The translations under genes were made by a program, and so were the position numbers. A stretch of DNA of 64,000 nucleotides from Megalopta genalis (Eukaryota > Arthropoda > Insecta > Hymenoptera > Halictidae): contig NC_135030.1 in NCBI RefSeq assembly GCF_051020955.1, forward strand, positions 1,852,501 to 1,916,500. Direction: 5' to 3'. Under the pieces are notes generated by a model. The model did not search any database. It saw only the letters and a list, made by a program, of their open reading frames with translations, and was not told where the DNA came from. Of this stretch, positions 24,267 through 35,256 are shown piece after piece. The first letter of the stretch is position 1. Each line of letters starts with the position of its first letter.

Positions 24267-24641
24267 CAGGGTGTCCCAAAAATGTCTCGCAATCCGAAAG
24301 TGGCGGGTTTCTCGGGTCATTCGAAGCAACTTCTTTCTTTACAAAAATTTTCTCCGAGGCACCGTTCACGAGTTATCGACGAAAAACAGTGGCCAATGGG
24401 CGGCGAGATTGGCCGGCGCTCCGCCCTTGCGGCCAATACTGCGTCGCGCTGCTCATCTGACGCAGCGGCTGTGCTAGGCATGGGCGGAGCGTCAGCCGTA
24501 CTCGATTCTTATTGGTCACTGTTTTTCGTTGATAACTCGTTAACGGTGCCTCGGAGAACATTTTTGTAAAGGAAGTAGTTGCTTCAAATGATCCGAGAAA
24601 CCCGCCATTTCCGGATTGCGAGACATTTTTGGGACACCCTG
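24267..24641. mobile_element. Fold-back MITE, CAGGGTGTCCC family, complete with TA target duplication
   Basis: TA, CAGGGTGTCCCAAAAATGTC at the left; GACATTTTTGGGACACCCTG, TA at the right. The inverted arms extend for about 150 bp, including ACAAAAATTTTCTCCGAGGC and CGAAAAACAGTGGCCAATG. The centre is CpG-rich. The TA duplication suggests mobilisation by a Tc1/mariner-type transposase (inference). Confidence 0.92.
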
Positions 24642-25492
24642 TAGACAGAAAGTACGGTATTTTCGTACACAGTATTTTATATATTTTTGTATATTGTATA
24701 GTATTGTATTCTATAGTATTGTATAGTATTTTGTATATTTTCTTCACAGTTTCATTCAGCTTTCAGTTCTTTCGCATAGTTAATCGATTATACCATCTTA
24801 CTAAAAACCTGACTCCACGTTTACCTGATATTGACATAATAAATATAATAACTAAACAATGGACCTTCATGCAAAATAAAAAATTGTCATCATTAATTGC
24901 AAGATGCAAGGACTACATTGTCATTCATTTCCTTTTCTAATAATATTAACGAGCAGAGCACAGTACAGTAGTATGTTTAAGATCTTAAACTTTGTATTTC
25001 AATCTTTTCCACGACTTCTTCAAAATAACTTCTTACATCATTCTAATTTAGTTTAATGCACAATTTGTAATGAGGAAAGTGTTTTCAATCTTTAAATTAT
25101 AAAGTAAAACATAAAATATATATATGGTATTATAATAAAAAATAATAAAACATTGAAATACTTTACACTGTAATATTATTTAAGTTTCCGGTACAAGTAC
25201 TCCGCGATTAATGCGATTTTTCAAACGTTACCGATAATCTGACGACAAAATGTTTCCAGCAGTATTCAGATGTCCACATATATTAGTAAATAAAATTTCA
25301 CGTTGATTTTTTATACGTTAAAGTTTATTTTTATTCCATGTAGCTGATATTGCGATGCGAATCAAACGATATAAAAATTATGATCTTTAGACGATAGATA
25401 ACGCTGTAATCTTTTTGGCAAGCCAATCGGGGCAAATACACCACTGCGCGACGTCCAATCGTCGATTTCTTTCTATTGTATTGATATACATA
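24642..25492. other. Unique AT-rich sequence with a TATAGTATTG repeat
   Basis: An irregular GTATTGTATAGTATT repeat lies at about 24688-24740. A GCAAAATAAA motif related to 10790 lies near 24870. No gene. Confidence 0.5.
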
Positions 25493-25757
25493 GTACTATA
25501 GTATTGATATACATATTACTATAGTATTGATATACATAGTACTATAGTATTGATATACAACATAGTACTATAGTATTGATATACATAGTACTATAGTATT
25601 GATATACAACATAGTACTATAGTATTGATATACATAGTACTATAGTATTGATATACATAGTACTATAGTATTGATATACAACATAGTACTATAGTATTGA
25701 TATACAACATAGTACTATAGTATTGATATACATAGTACTATAGTATTGATATACATC
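25493..25757. repeat. Minisatellite, 23- and 26-bp units
   Basis: About eleven copies of TAGTATTGATATACATAGTA plus CTA. Some copies have an extra ACA (ATACAACATAG). Confidence 0.95.
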
Positions 25758-27486
25758 ATGCATAACGCGATGTTACGCTCATATTACCATAATTTAATGG
25801 TGACTTGAATTTTTCGATATTTTTCACAGCTACCTTTAAATTCCGGAAAGCAAGGATTCACTACAATGTATCCTCCTTAATAATCTGATTTTATGTCATG
25901 AATTATGAAACATTCGTCAGCGTCGATACAGCGCATAACTATAGTCTCCGAAAAATTGACAAAAAAATTTACGAAATTGTATTATATCTCGAACAACATC
26001 GTCGATGTCAAATTCAAATTCGCGTGAACATAATAAGCAAGGAAATCTGATTTTGTTCTAATATCTCTTACGTCTTATCGCTTCGATCATGATCATCGAT
26101 CGGCAAACGACGAAAAAACGCTTCGCACAGTGCCTCGCAAGTTTCCTCTTTAAATTCCACTCGATTTTCTTGTGCACGGTCTTTCAATTTCGCGGGGAAC
26201 AACGCTTGGAAAAATAATCATCGGTTAAAGTCGTCTGCGACCGGGCGTCAGATCGCGCGATACCAATCGATTCCGAAGAGGATCGAGCCCGGCCCGGTGT
26301 CGGCGCGACGCGCGTCTTAAAAGCGCACTTTCGATGCAGATTAGATTTTCCAGGTTAATGAGCGCCTATAGAGTGACCCCGGCAGATCGGCAAAGTAGGA
26401 TCGACGATGGGGAAAAATGGAAAGAAGAGTTTAGGAAAAATTCGACAGCTCGGATAGACCGCAAAAAAGCAGGTCGAAGCGTTTTTAGCGGTTGTGCTTC
26501 TTATCGCGCCGCAATTACGCAAATGCGCGTTATCAACGCTGGGTCCCGGACCCCATAATCGTATTTCTCTCACTCTCTACCGCCCTTCCTCCCGCCGCCC
26601 CCTTTTTCCTCGATTTATTTTGCGATCTTTATTCTCCCCCAGCGATAAACTAGCGTTACGAGATTCGATGAGACGATTTCGCACACGATTCATGAAAATC
26701 TTTCATCGGCGAAGTAAGTCGCTTCATCAGAAAATTCAGGTTTTAATGAGAATATTGTTTTTCAGTTGTTTCGACAAATCATCTTAACCATTTTTGTATT
26801 AATTCGTTATTTCAATTTTAGACGAAGCGAGTTGTAATGTTAAAAGAAGGTTGTGATCATTTTTTTCCAAAGGATTCGCATCTTTCGTTAGCTAATTTAT
26901 GCTGCTAATTTATCCTCAGTGTTACGTTATATGAACTGTATGTTTCAAAAGATAATACAGCAGCAATTTCGTTTTATTGGAAGCAATTCGTTTTATGTTG
27001 TTATATGCACTTCTACGATAATAAAAGACTTCATTATATATATATAAAGGTAAAAGTATTCTGGAACACAGATTTATATCCTCTTCTATAAATGATTTAT
27101 TACACATATTAAACACATAAATGTTGAAACTAAGTTTCTAACGAACTGTTGTTACAAAATGACTACAATCGTAAAAGCTTTAAACACTGCTACTGTTCTA
27201 TGGATAAAGATTCTCGTAGAATGATTTATTATTCTATTCGGATAATTGATCACACTTAGACTGGTATCTGGATTTCACTGCTAAATGCCTTCGAAGAGAA
27301 GAATATTCGTAGTGCAACTCGTGTCATTTGCAAGGAAAAGAAGTTAGATTCGGATGGATTTCTTCTTACGATTTTAACGAGTCGAAAATAGTATGACAAT
27401 ATTCTTAAATCATAGTAATGTCTTCATAATTTGGTGTTTTATCTGTCCATTGTTGTCGTAAATCCATCGAATCGGCGGTCTATTAA
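25758..27486. other. Unique sequence, CpG-rich at 26090-26690, no gene recognised
   Basis: Frames of 70-100 codons on both strands in the CpG-rich part have no family resemblance. The rest is AT-rich. Confidence 0.5.
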
Positions 27487-28052
27487 CCCTTTCGCTACGG
27501 AGCGCTTGCGTCAAAATGTGATCGCTGTGAACGGAGCGTATTATCGAGTAGTTGGCACCGAAGTACGGAATGTATTTCTGGTTCCAAGCTTTCCGTAGTC
27601 CAAATATATTCAGATTTTTGTGATCTCGAGCACGTTACTGTTTGTCTTGCATGGCAAACGCTTTCAGTATCGGTATTTTCACTTTCAGTATTTTCGCTAT
27701 CGCTCGTGAAAAATATTCTCCTAAATTTTCTTTTCCCCATAATTCGATACTGGGTCTACAAAAATTAAATACTTAAAAACTCAACGTATTATCGCAAAGG
27801 CAGAAATTGAGTATTTACCCGCGAATTATTAAAATTGAGCCAACAAAATTATTTCAGAATTATAAATTCGTGTAAACCTTTTAATCGCTGCTATTATAAA
27901 TTGCTGGCATATATCCGTCGCTGGCAATGTTCTAAAGAAGACTGAAACTGTGTATCGTTAGAATAAAACACAACATCGTCTTGTCGATAGTGTTATATTT
28001 CATGATAGTCGATTGTTTAAGGCATGCAGCGTTGCCCATCGGAGCGAAAGGG
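27487..28052 (-). mobile_element. piggyBac deletion derivative, CCCTTTCGCTACGG family
   Basis: TTAA, CCCTTTCGCTACGG at the left; CGGAGCGAAAGGG then TTAC at the right. A minus-strand frame starting at 27740 begins MGKRKFRRIFFTSDSEN and continues with an E/S/T/D-rich run, typical of the acidic start of piggyBac transposases. It then loses similarity. The catalytic part is absent, so the element is non-autonomous. Confidence 0.82.
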
Positions 28053-29013
28053 TTACAACATTTCTACCGAATTCCACTTTTGAATAATTACTATTTAAAC
28101 ACTATTTTCACGAAAGTGGAAAAAGGACATCCTTGAATAATTTTCACCAAAAATTCTTTCCTGTGTTCTGTGTTCTCTATGCAATCGCTTCGCAAAATGA
28201 ATTCGTTAAACTATATAAAATATGAATGTCACTTCTTCCTACTGACTGAACTGCATAGAACGCTAAATAATTGTTGGCGTCTACGCGACGTAAGAAAAGT
28301 AATTGCTCATTAGCTGAGAGCTTGGAGATGAATGTAGGCGCGATGAGAAAAAAGTGATAAAAGTCATCGTATATTCATTCCTCGAGATCCAGTAAAATAA
28401 GGAAGCCGCTGCGTGACAAAGTGTTAAGGAGCTCGTCGGTCCCGGCGAATCTCTTCTTGGCTGGTGTGTTCCATAGATCACGTGGGTTTGCCAGCTTTAT
28501 ACCCGGGGGAATGAGCCCGAGAGAAGAGCAGTCTGGCAGAATCGTTGTGAAATCTGGGTATACCGACGGGTAATCGGCAATTCCTCATTAGAAATCCTCT
28601 GCGGTGTGCGCGTCACCGACTGCGATCGCCTAAGTGTCAGACATTGATTAAACTCGGCGCCGCCGATTAAATACGTCTCACGTGGAACAGTCGTGCTGTT
28701 CAAAAGACGAAACCAATTGAATTATGCCGACCGTTCCCAACCGGCTCTGGTCGTTCCTCGCCCGTCTACGAAAATTTACCTCTTCTCCGCCGCGCCGGCA
28801 GGCGGAAGATCGATTCGCGACCACTCGGCTGTATTAACCTTGGATTACTCTGGTCTCTAGCCGTCAGGTACCTAGGCAGTCTATACAACGCTTGTAAGAA
28901 TTCAACCAGTCGAACTGGTTCAATAGTTTCGATCGATTCGAACTTCGAATTCTAGGTACGATAATACCATTCGGAAGTATCCGGGCACCTAACAAATGCA
29001 GGCGGATAGTTAA
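28053..29013. other. Unique sequence, no gene recognised
   Basis: Moderate GC from 28400 to 28870. Short frames only. Confidence 0.5.
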
Positions 29014-29855
29014 CACGTTCTATGCCGAGTTGTTTTTACTCGACCTTTCACGCTGGCCATTTGATATTTTACTAAAACTTGATATATTATATGTAATTAT
29101 TAATCATCGTATGTAATAATAAAAGAAACTTATCATGACCCATTCTTGCGGTGGAATTAATTCTTCGGTTCTATATTTGCTACAAACTATTTTGTTAACG
29201 CATTAACCCTTTCGCTACGGCGGTTCAGTCCGCCGTAGCGCCCCTCCTGAACGGAACCACCCGCCGAAATTGTGCACATTGCGCGTGGATAGTGTATTTG
29301 GGAAGAAAAGGGATTTTTCTTTAAAACAATATAGTTATAATTTCTGCATAAGGTATAAAGTTATTTAATAGGTAAAAAAAGTTTCATTAACAATGGAAAA
29401 AGTGAAGAAATAATATATAATATACAGTAATAAAATAAAACATAATATTCATAATACACAAAACATAATACATAATAATTAGTCCTAAAGCTAGTACTTT
29501 CGATTTTCTATCCCTTTATGACATGTAACACAATAATAATGGGAAATGCAGGTAGAACAAATATAACTTGAATGGTGTGTCGTTTATTTCGGACTGTCGT
29601 TTGTTTGTTTCGTCAAAAGATTCACGCAATAGTAACAAGAGGCGGTGCAGTCCAAAAATTAGGTCGCGATTTTACCAGCATGTCGGATATATCCGGCGTT
29701 CGTCCCCAGAGGGCGATCATGTGGATGTCGGATATATCCGGCGTTCGGCTCCGCGAGTGTTCATATGGATGACGGATATATCCGTCGTTCGGAGCGAAAG
29801 GGTTAAAGAAACATGTAAGCATGTACCATCGATGGTACACATGGCACGGAACGTG
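29014..29855 (+). mobile_element. piggyBac-type MITE, CACGTTCCGTGCC family, split by a nested element
   Basis: TTAA, CACGTTCTATGCC at the left and GGCACGGAACGTG, TTAA at the right, with the palindrome TGTACCATCGATGGTACA beside the right end. Removing the nested 596-bp element and one TTAA leaves about 242 bp, matching the other two copies (241 bp each). This shows the order of insertion. Confidence 0.88.
29207..29802. mobile_element. piggyBac-type MITE, CCCTTTCGCTACGG family, nested, exact TTAA duplication
   Basis: TTAA, CCCTTTCGCTACGG at the left; CGGAGCGAAAGGG, TTAA at the right. The left end carries a perfect 11-bp hairpin (CGCTACGGCGG, six-base loop, CCGCCGTAGCG). Near the right end are three tandem copies of a segment containing CGGATATATCCG. 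No coding capacity. Confidence 0.9.
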
Positions 29856-30281
29856 TTAATGCAGTGACGTTGTAACAACTTTTCGAATGAAAATTAAAGA
29901 TCAGCGGAACGGTCTCTGCTTTTGTGCACGGTCATTCGGTAAAATATTCGGGCAACTTTTAGAAAAATTGAAATGAATGACTTGAATTTGTTCTAAAAGC
30001 TGGGGAAAACTGAGATTTCCGCAATTTTCAACTGTTTGCGGTTCACAACCAGGGATTTCATCGATATCGATGAAATTTTTAGCATGCATAGATCAACAAA
30101 ATGCATTGTTTATGTTTTCGTTGTAGGCTCGGGTGGAAGGTTATTCTTTCAACGATTTTCCTTTTTTCGTCGTTGCAGGCAATTTCAATTTTCGCAAACA
30201 CTTTTGTGCTCGTTATTTAGCAAACAAGTCCCTCGAATATCTAGAAAATTTAAGTTACTTGGTATAATTCTTAACAAATTA
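29856..30281. other. Unique sequence, nothing recognised
   Basis: Short frames only; a TTCATCGATATCGATGAA palindrome lies at 30057-30074. Confidence 0.5.
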
Positions 30282-30375
30282 CAGTAATTTCTTCCAGAAA
30301 TATTCGGAGGTCGGAATTGAAACCGGCAGATCAGAGAATACTAATTTGTGATTCTTCGAGTCTCGCGGCTCGTTT
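30282..30375. mobile_element. MITE, CAGTAAATTCTC family, left part ending in a microsatellite
   Basis: CAGTAATTTCTTCC at the left and GTGATTCTTCGAGTCTCGCGGCTCGTTT at its end, where an AT repeat of over 200 bp begins. Confidence 0.65.
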
Positions 30376-30526
30376 ATTTATATATATATATATATATAAC
30401 TATATATATATATATATATAATAATAATATATAATAATAATAATAATAATATTATATATATAATAATGATAATAATAATAATAATAATAATATTATATAT
30501 ATATATAATAACTTATACATATATAT

Positions 30527-30588
<62 letters not shown>
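30376..30588. repeat. Compound (TA)n/(AAT)n microsatellite
   Basis: TA and TAA tracts, the longest a pure TA run at about 30533-30588. Confidence 0.97.
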
Positions 30589-30589
<1 letters not shown>

Positions 30590-31251
30590 TTATATACGTT
30601 CTTATATTCGTATACTTTCGTGATTCACTGTAGATGACAAAGTCTATTAAAACGCCGTTCTTTCTCTTCATGTGTACGACATTATCTCCACGAATTATTT
30701 TTTACTGTTTATATTACTGTTTATATTTTTACTGTTTATATTTACTGTTCATCTTAACATTTTTAAAACTGTTACTCCTGAGAGGCTCGAACTTACATAA
30801 ATAAACATTCACATTAAAACGAAATGAAAAATAACTGTATGAATGATACTATGATAAAGAGAAAAAAAGACAAAACGATGGATAAAAATGCTTAAAACCT
30901 TATTTTTCGACAATAAACTTGCATGTATAGTTCCGTCGTAATAATTTTGTCAATGGTGTAATACTTAAGATAATAAAGAAATTAAACAAAATTATCCGAC
31001 ACCGAGAGCAGAAAATATATTTGATGTCACTCGATGAATATATTCATCTCGTTGCAATTCATTAATTAAAAGAGAACATGCTCGAGGACTGTGCGCAAGG
31101 ATATTATGACTCACGTTCAGTGCACATGCATATTGATTAAGTTCGTCTTATATTACGTTATAATGGTGCGGCATTATTAAATCGTGCTAAAGTGAAATAT
31201 GCTATTATCTATACTTTATCATGTGAAACATTCATTTACGATTATATATAT
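30589..31251. other. Unique AT-rich sequence, nothing recognised
   Basis: A TTTATATTACTG motif repeats four times at 30700-30750. No gene. Confidence 0.5.
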
Positions 31252-31595
31252 AGGGTGGTCAGTAACTGGTGCTACAACCGGGAGATTGAACAATCTACAT
31301 GCAAAAATAAGACAAAAATGTAGAATCACATCTTTTCACTTAAGGCTCGATTTTCCAGAAAAATTAGTTTGAAAAATGATACTATTGTGAATAAAAATCA
31401 ATTGGTGCGTCTGACATTACACGTTAATTTCACTTCGTGTTACAAGCCATGAGAACTTGGCGCATCTTCAAATGCATTCCTCTGGACAACGCAGCCTCGA
31501 ATGAAAAAAAAATTGTTATTTCTTTTTTCGACTCGATTCTGCACGTAGTATGCTATCTCTTTTTTTCGATTGTACCGCTAATTACTGGCCACCCT
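31252..31595. mobile_element. MITE with AGGGTGGTCAGTAA termini
   Basis: AGGGTGGTCAGTAAC at the left is matched by TTACTGGCCACCCT at the right. The TIR is about 15 bp with one mismatch, and the interior is 344 bp long without coding capacity. Only one copy is in the window. Confidence 0.75.
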
Positions 31596-31795
31596 GCATA
31601 TTTCGAGCACTCGTTCACCCCAGAGCTACGAACAAAACAGATAGATCGAGAAATCTGTTACGCGACAAAACCATTCGCTGAATTAACAAATTTTTGTTAT
31701 TGGTAGACTGCTTAGATTTGATGTACTCGTGACAAAAACGAGTGTCGGCACAATTTAAATCACTAGAAATCGAGAACGAAGTTAACCCTCTATGG

Positions 31796-32731
31796 GCCCA
31801 TGTAACTTTCAAGTCACAAGCTAATATATCCACATTTTACCAAATAGTATTAGTTTTTCTCACAAGATGATGTATACGTCTTAATTATATAATGCCTCTG
31901 AAATAACCGATAACAATATTGCCGACGGTTGGCTGCACCATCAACCTGAAATGTCAAAATAAATACCTTGCAAGTTGTCTGCAGATAGAAACCAAAGGGA
32001 CCACCTTGTGCAATAGAGATTATTTGTGCTTTTGTCGGTGTTTACTAAATAGAAAAAAGCGTATATAATAGCTCTGAGTTCGTGTATCAATAACAATTTA
32101 TTTATTCGCTTCTCAATAATCATTTTGTTACCATTTGTATATGATACAGTTTTGTAACTTTCAGGTTACATTGGGAAATTCTGGTAGATTCGAGTGTATT
32201 TAGAATAATAGTTGTGCTTTCTTCTATTTTCAAATTTATATATCGAATATCCAAAATACGGATACAAAATCGTATAAAAATAAAAGTGGAATTAGAATTA
32301 GACGCGACAGCAGTTACAGATCCGAAGATTCTTTATTAGATTCTGAGTCCGACGAAGATCACCCAGTAGCATTTACCAGACGACGCGTAAATATTATCGA
32401 CAGCGACGATGAATTTAGTACCGAATTATCATCGGACGAGGAAGATTCAGGACCACAAAAAACTATTTGGCAACCAGTTTCAAATGCAACGTACATCTAT
32501 ATTGAACGCCAAACTCAAACTGTTTTATGGAATTTCACGCTTAAGCATTTATGCACAGAAGTGGAAACATTGTGAGCCGTTGTTACTTCAAAGTTACAAA
32601 TCGAATTGGTTGTAATAAAGCTGTTTAAACGATTAAATATATTTTTAATTAGCATATATAGGTTCATAATAATAGATTTTCCGTTGCATAAATTTGTTTA
32701 TATTTAAGAAAAAAATCCGGCCCATAGAGGG
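31796..32731 (+). mobile_element. piggyBac deletion derivative, CCCTCTATGGGCC family, with transposase start
   Basis: TTAA, CCCTCTATGGGCCCAT at the left; GGCCCATAGAGGG, TTAA at the right. On the plus strand, in the frame through 32286-32520, a peptide with DSESDEDHPVAFTRRR, IIDSDDEF and SSDEEDSGPQKT resembles the acidic N-terminus of piggyBac transposases. It stops shortly after, and no DDE-type catalytic region remains. ATGGGCCCAT is a palindrome next to the left end. Confidence 0.87.
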
Positions 32732-32955
32732 TTAAAGGCGCTTCCATAAATGGGTGCTTGCCAGGGACGCGGTTTCGTTACTGCCGTGTCCGAGAAGTAA
32801 ATTTGACCAAGCTGTAGCGACCAGTCGTGCGCACAATAAGATCTTCAGTCCTCGTGCAAACGGCCAACGTAATTTATGACTCTCCTTCGAAGAAGCTATT
32901 TTTGAGAAGACAAGCTCACCACTTGATAGCACATGTTTGCAGTAGAGTCTTTTAA
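32732..32955. other. Short unique spacer between two piggyBac-type elements
   Basis: No gene or repeat recognised. Confidence 0.5.
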
Positions 32956-33472
32956 CACGTTAAGCGCCACGCCGGTCCCTAGGGACCGGCGCTAGACTTT
33001 CCATTCAGGCCACGCCGGTCCATGCGGACCGGCGACAGATTTTTCGTTCTTCTATCGCGGCGCGTGTGTCGGTCCTTGCGTATTTGTGAGACTGAACATT
33101 TAAATTATGCGATATCGGTTTTTGTTTAGTCAATGCTTCAAGGAATAGAATAGAATACTTATTTATACGCCTCGAAGCATTCATTGATTGCTTTTTTATC
33201 TTCTACCAAGGAGAAGGGACTATAAGGATATAAACAAAGTATATACATAGTATTTATTACGATCAGAAAATGACAGGCTCTCGAGTACAGTTTATCTGCA
33301 AGTGGAAAGATAAACATACGAAGACAAGCTCCGGTCCTCAACCCGGGTTACGTTACCCGTTATCTGTTTATACTCTGGCTCGCCTATCGGCGCGCTGCCC
33401 GGTAGGGCCCGCCTGACGGCTAACTGTGGCTTCAATGGAAAGGCGCAAAAATTCGGCGTGGCGCTTAACGTG
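32956..33472. mobile_element. piggyBac-type MITE, CACGTTAAGCGCCACG family
   Basis: TTAA, CACGTTAAGCGCCACGCCG at the left; CGGCGTGGCGCTTAACGTG then TCAA at the right (TTAA with one change). Just inside the left end is the perfect palindrome GCCGGTCCCTAGGGACCGGC. A second, looped version (GCCGGTCC, ATGC, GGACCGGC) lies 43 bp further in. The interior has no recognisable transposase. Confidence 0.82.
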
Positions 33473-34842
33473 TCAAGAAATTCCTCAATAGCTAAAGAGA
33501 CCGTCATAAATTAGGAGAGTTTCCGAAGGGTACTCGAAGCGGGCCCAGCGACCCAAAGGCCATGTGGTCCGACGTGGGTGACCCGGAGGAAAATTTCCAC
33601 ACGTTGTCACGTACAACTCATCATCCCCTCCGATTACCAAGCCGTCCCGAAAATACGCGAAGAGCGTAAGGGGCGGGCGGTAAAAAGGACAAAACGAGCA
33701 ACGCTGATTGGAAAGGCCCAACGCGTGGGGTTGACCAATCAGGGTTGTTCAAGAATTTGACCAGGGCAAACGGCGAAACGAAAAATCAAACTCGATCACT
33801 GTAACGCGACTCGTCCACAGACATAGTCCGCGAAATAAAAAGAACTTTCTATCACCGCACGCGAGAGTACTATTAATTACGAACAAATCCTACCCGAAAA
33901 AGCCATAATAAAATAACACTTGAAAGATATCATCCGTGAATAAGATAAACGTAGATCGTACCGCGTATATGAGTGAATTTGATCGCACGAACCGTGGAAA
34001 GATTCGAATGGAAAGTGACTCGACTACCGCGTGGCAGGAGACAACCCACGTAAGCGTACAATGGAAACGTCGCTGGGCTGGTTGGAAGAGTTCTAATTAA
34101 CCGACAAAGTCGTTGGCTCGCGTTTCGGAACACTCGAGCTCGTTACGTGCACGCGATGATAAATGAAACGGGCGGGTATCATTCGCGGGAGGCGCGCCGC
34201 TGCGTTCGTTCCTTTGCCAATTACGTATACCATGTGTTCGGAATATTATCAGGAACCATAACGTCGGGGCAATAAAGCAGTCTGCGACCCCGGGAGACGT
34301 AATATTACGTCCTTAACGCGGCACGGTAAGGCAAGGCATCAAAACACGTAATATGTATGCGTCCCCGCCCCCTGCCCTTCCGCCCCTTCTTCGCCCCCGT
34401 CCTCCTGTTCAACCTGTGTCTCTCCGTCCTTTGCCGCGGGGGCGAAGCTGAACTTCGATTCGAGCGTAAGGATCCGCAGCTCTAATTGAATCGGAATACG
34501 CTGCACGAACGCCCGTGGAATTGATTTAATTACTGCCGCCTGCGTGATCCAACGAGAATAATTGAAGACGTCGCGGAAATTGTTTAGGGTTTTCGTGTCG
34601 CATTGTTCGGCACGTTTAGCGCCGATCTCGACACGTTAACGAGCTTATTGTGCTCTATAAACTATGGATTTTAGAAGCGTTACTGTGCACGAGGCGTTGT
34701 GGAGTTACCATCGAACGAATCGATTCGGTCGAATTTTAAGTCTAGCTACAACCCCTAACAGAAATTTCCGATCATATATATATATATATATACACTTATA
34801 CAAAATTTACAAAGAACATTCGCGTTATCAAATGTTCTTTAA
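33473..34842. other. Unique CpG-rich sequence, no gene recognised
   Basis: Contains an inverted CCAAT pair (CTGATTGG at 33701, CCAATCAG at 33736) and a C-rich block at 34360-34440. Short frames on both strands have no family resemblance. A short TA microsatellite lies at 34772-34794. Confidence 0.45.
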
Positions 34843-35083
34843 CACGTTCCGTGCCGAGCTTTTTTTACTCGAATCTTCACACTTTGATATTTTACTAAAA
34901 CTTGATGTATTACGTGCAATTATTAATTCTCGTACACATAACAACGTAATAAAAACTTATCAACGCCCATTCTTGCGGTGGAAATTGATTCTTCGGTTCT
35001 AAATTTCTTGTAAACAATTTGTTCAGTTCACTAAGTAAACATGCAAGCGTGTACCATCGATGGTACACGTGGCACGGAACGTG
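34843..35083 (+). mobile_element. piggyBac-type MITE, CACGTTCCGTGCC family, TTAA-flanked
   Basis: TTAA, CACGTTCCGTGCC at the left; GGCACGGAACGTG, TTAA at the right, with GTGTACCATCGATGGTACAC beside the right end. It is 241 bp long and nearly identical to the reverse complement of 19321-19561, implying recent activity. Confidence 0.9.
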
Positions 35084-35256
35084 TTAATGTAGATAAGACG
35101 AATGGGAAACGTAAGCGAGATCTAAATAGTGCAAATAAATAGAAAACGCAATTTTTCATTTATCATCCAAAAGAAACCATAGAGAAAACAAAATGTTATG
35201 TGAAAAAGGTTTCTGATCAGTGCAAATGTTGGAAAATAGCAAAATAGATGTTGGAA

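Noticed and set aside
25493..25757. Regularly spaced repeats considered as a CRISPR-like array
   Set aside because: Units are contiguous tandem repeats with no unique spacers, in eukaryotic DNA.
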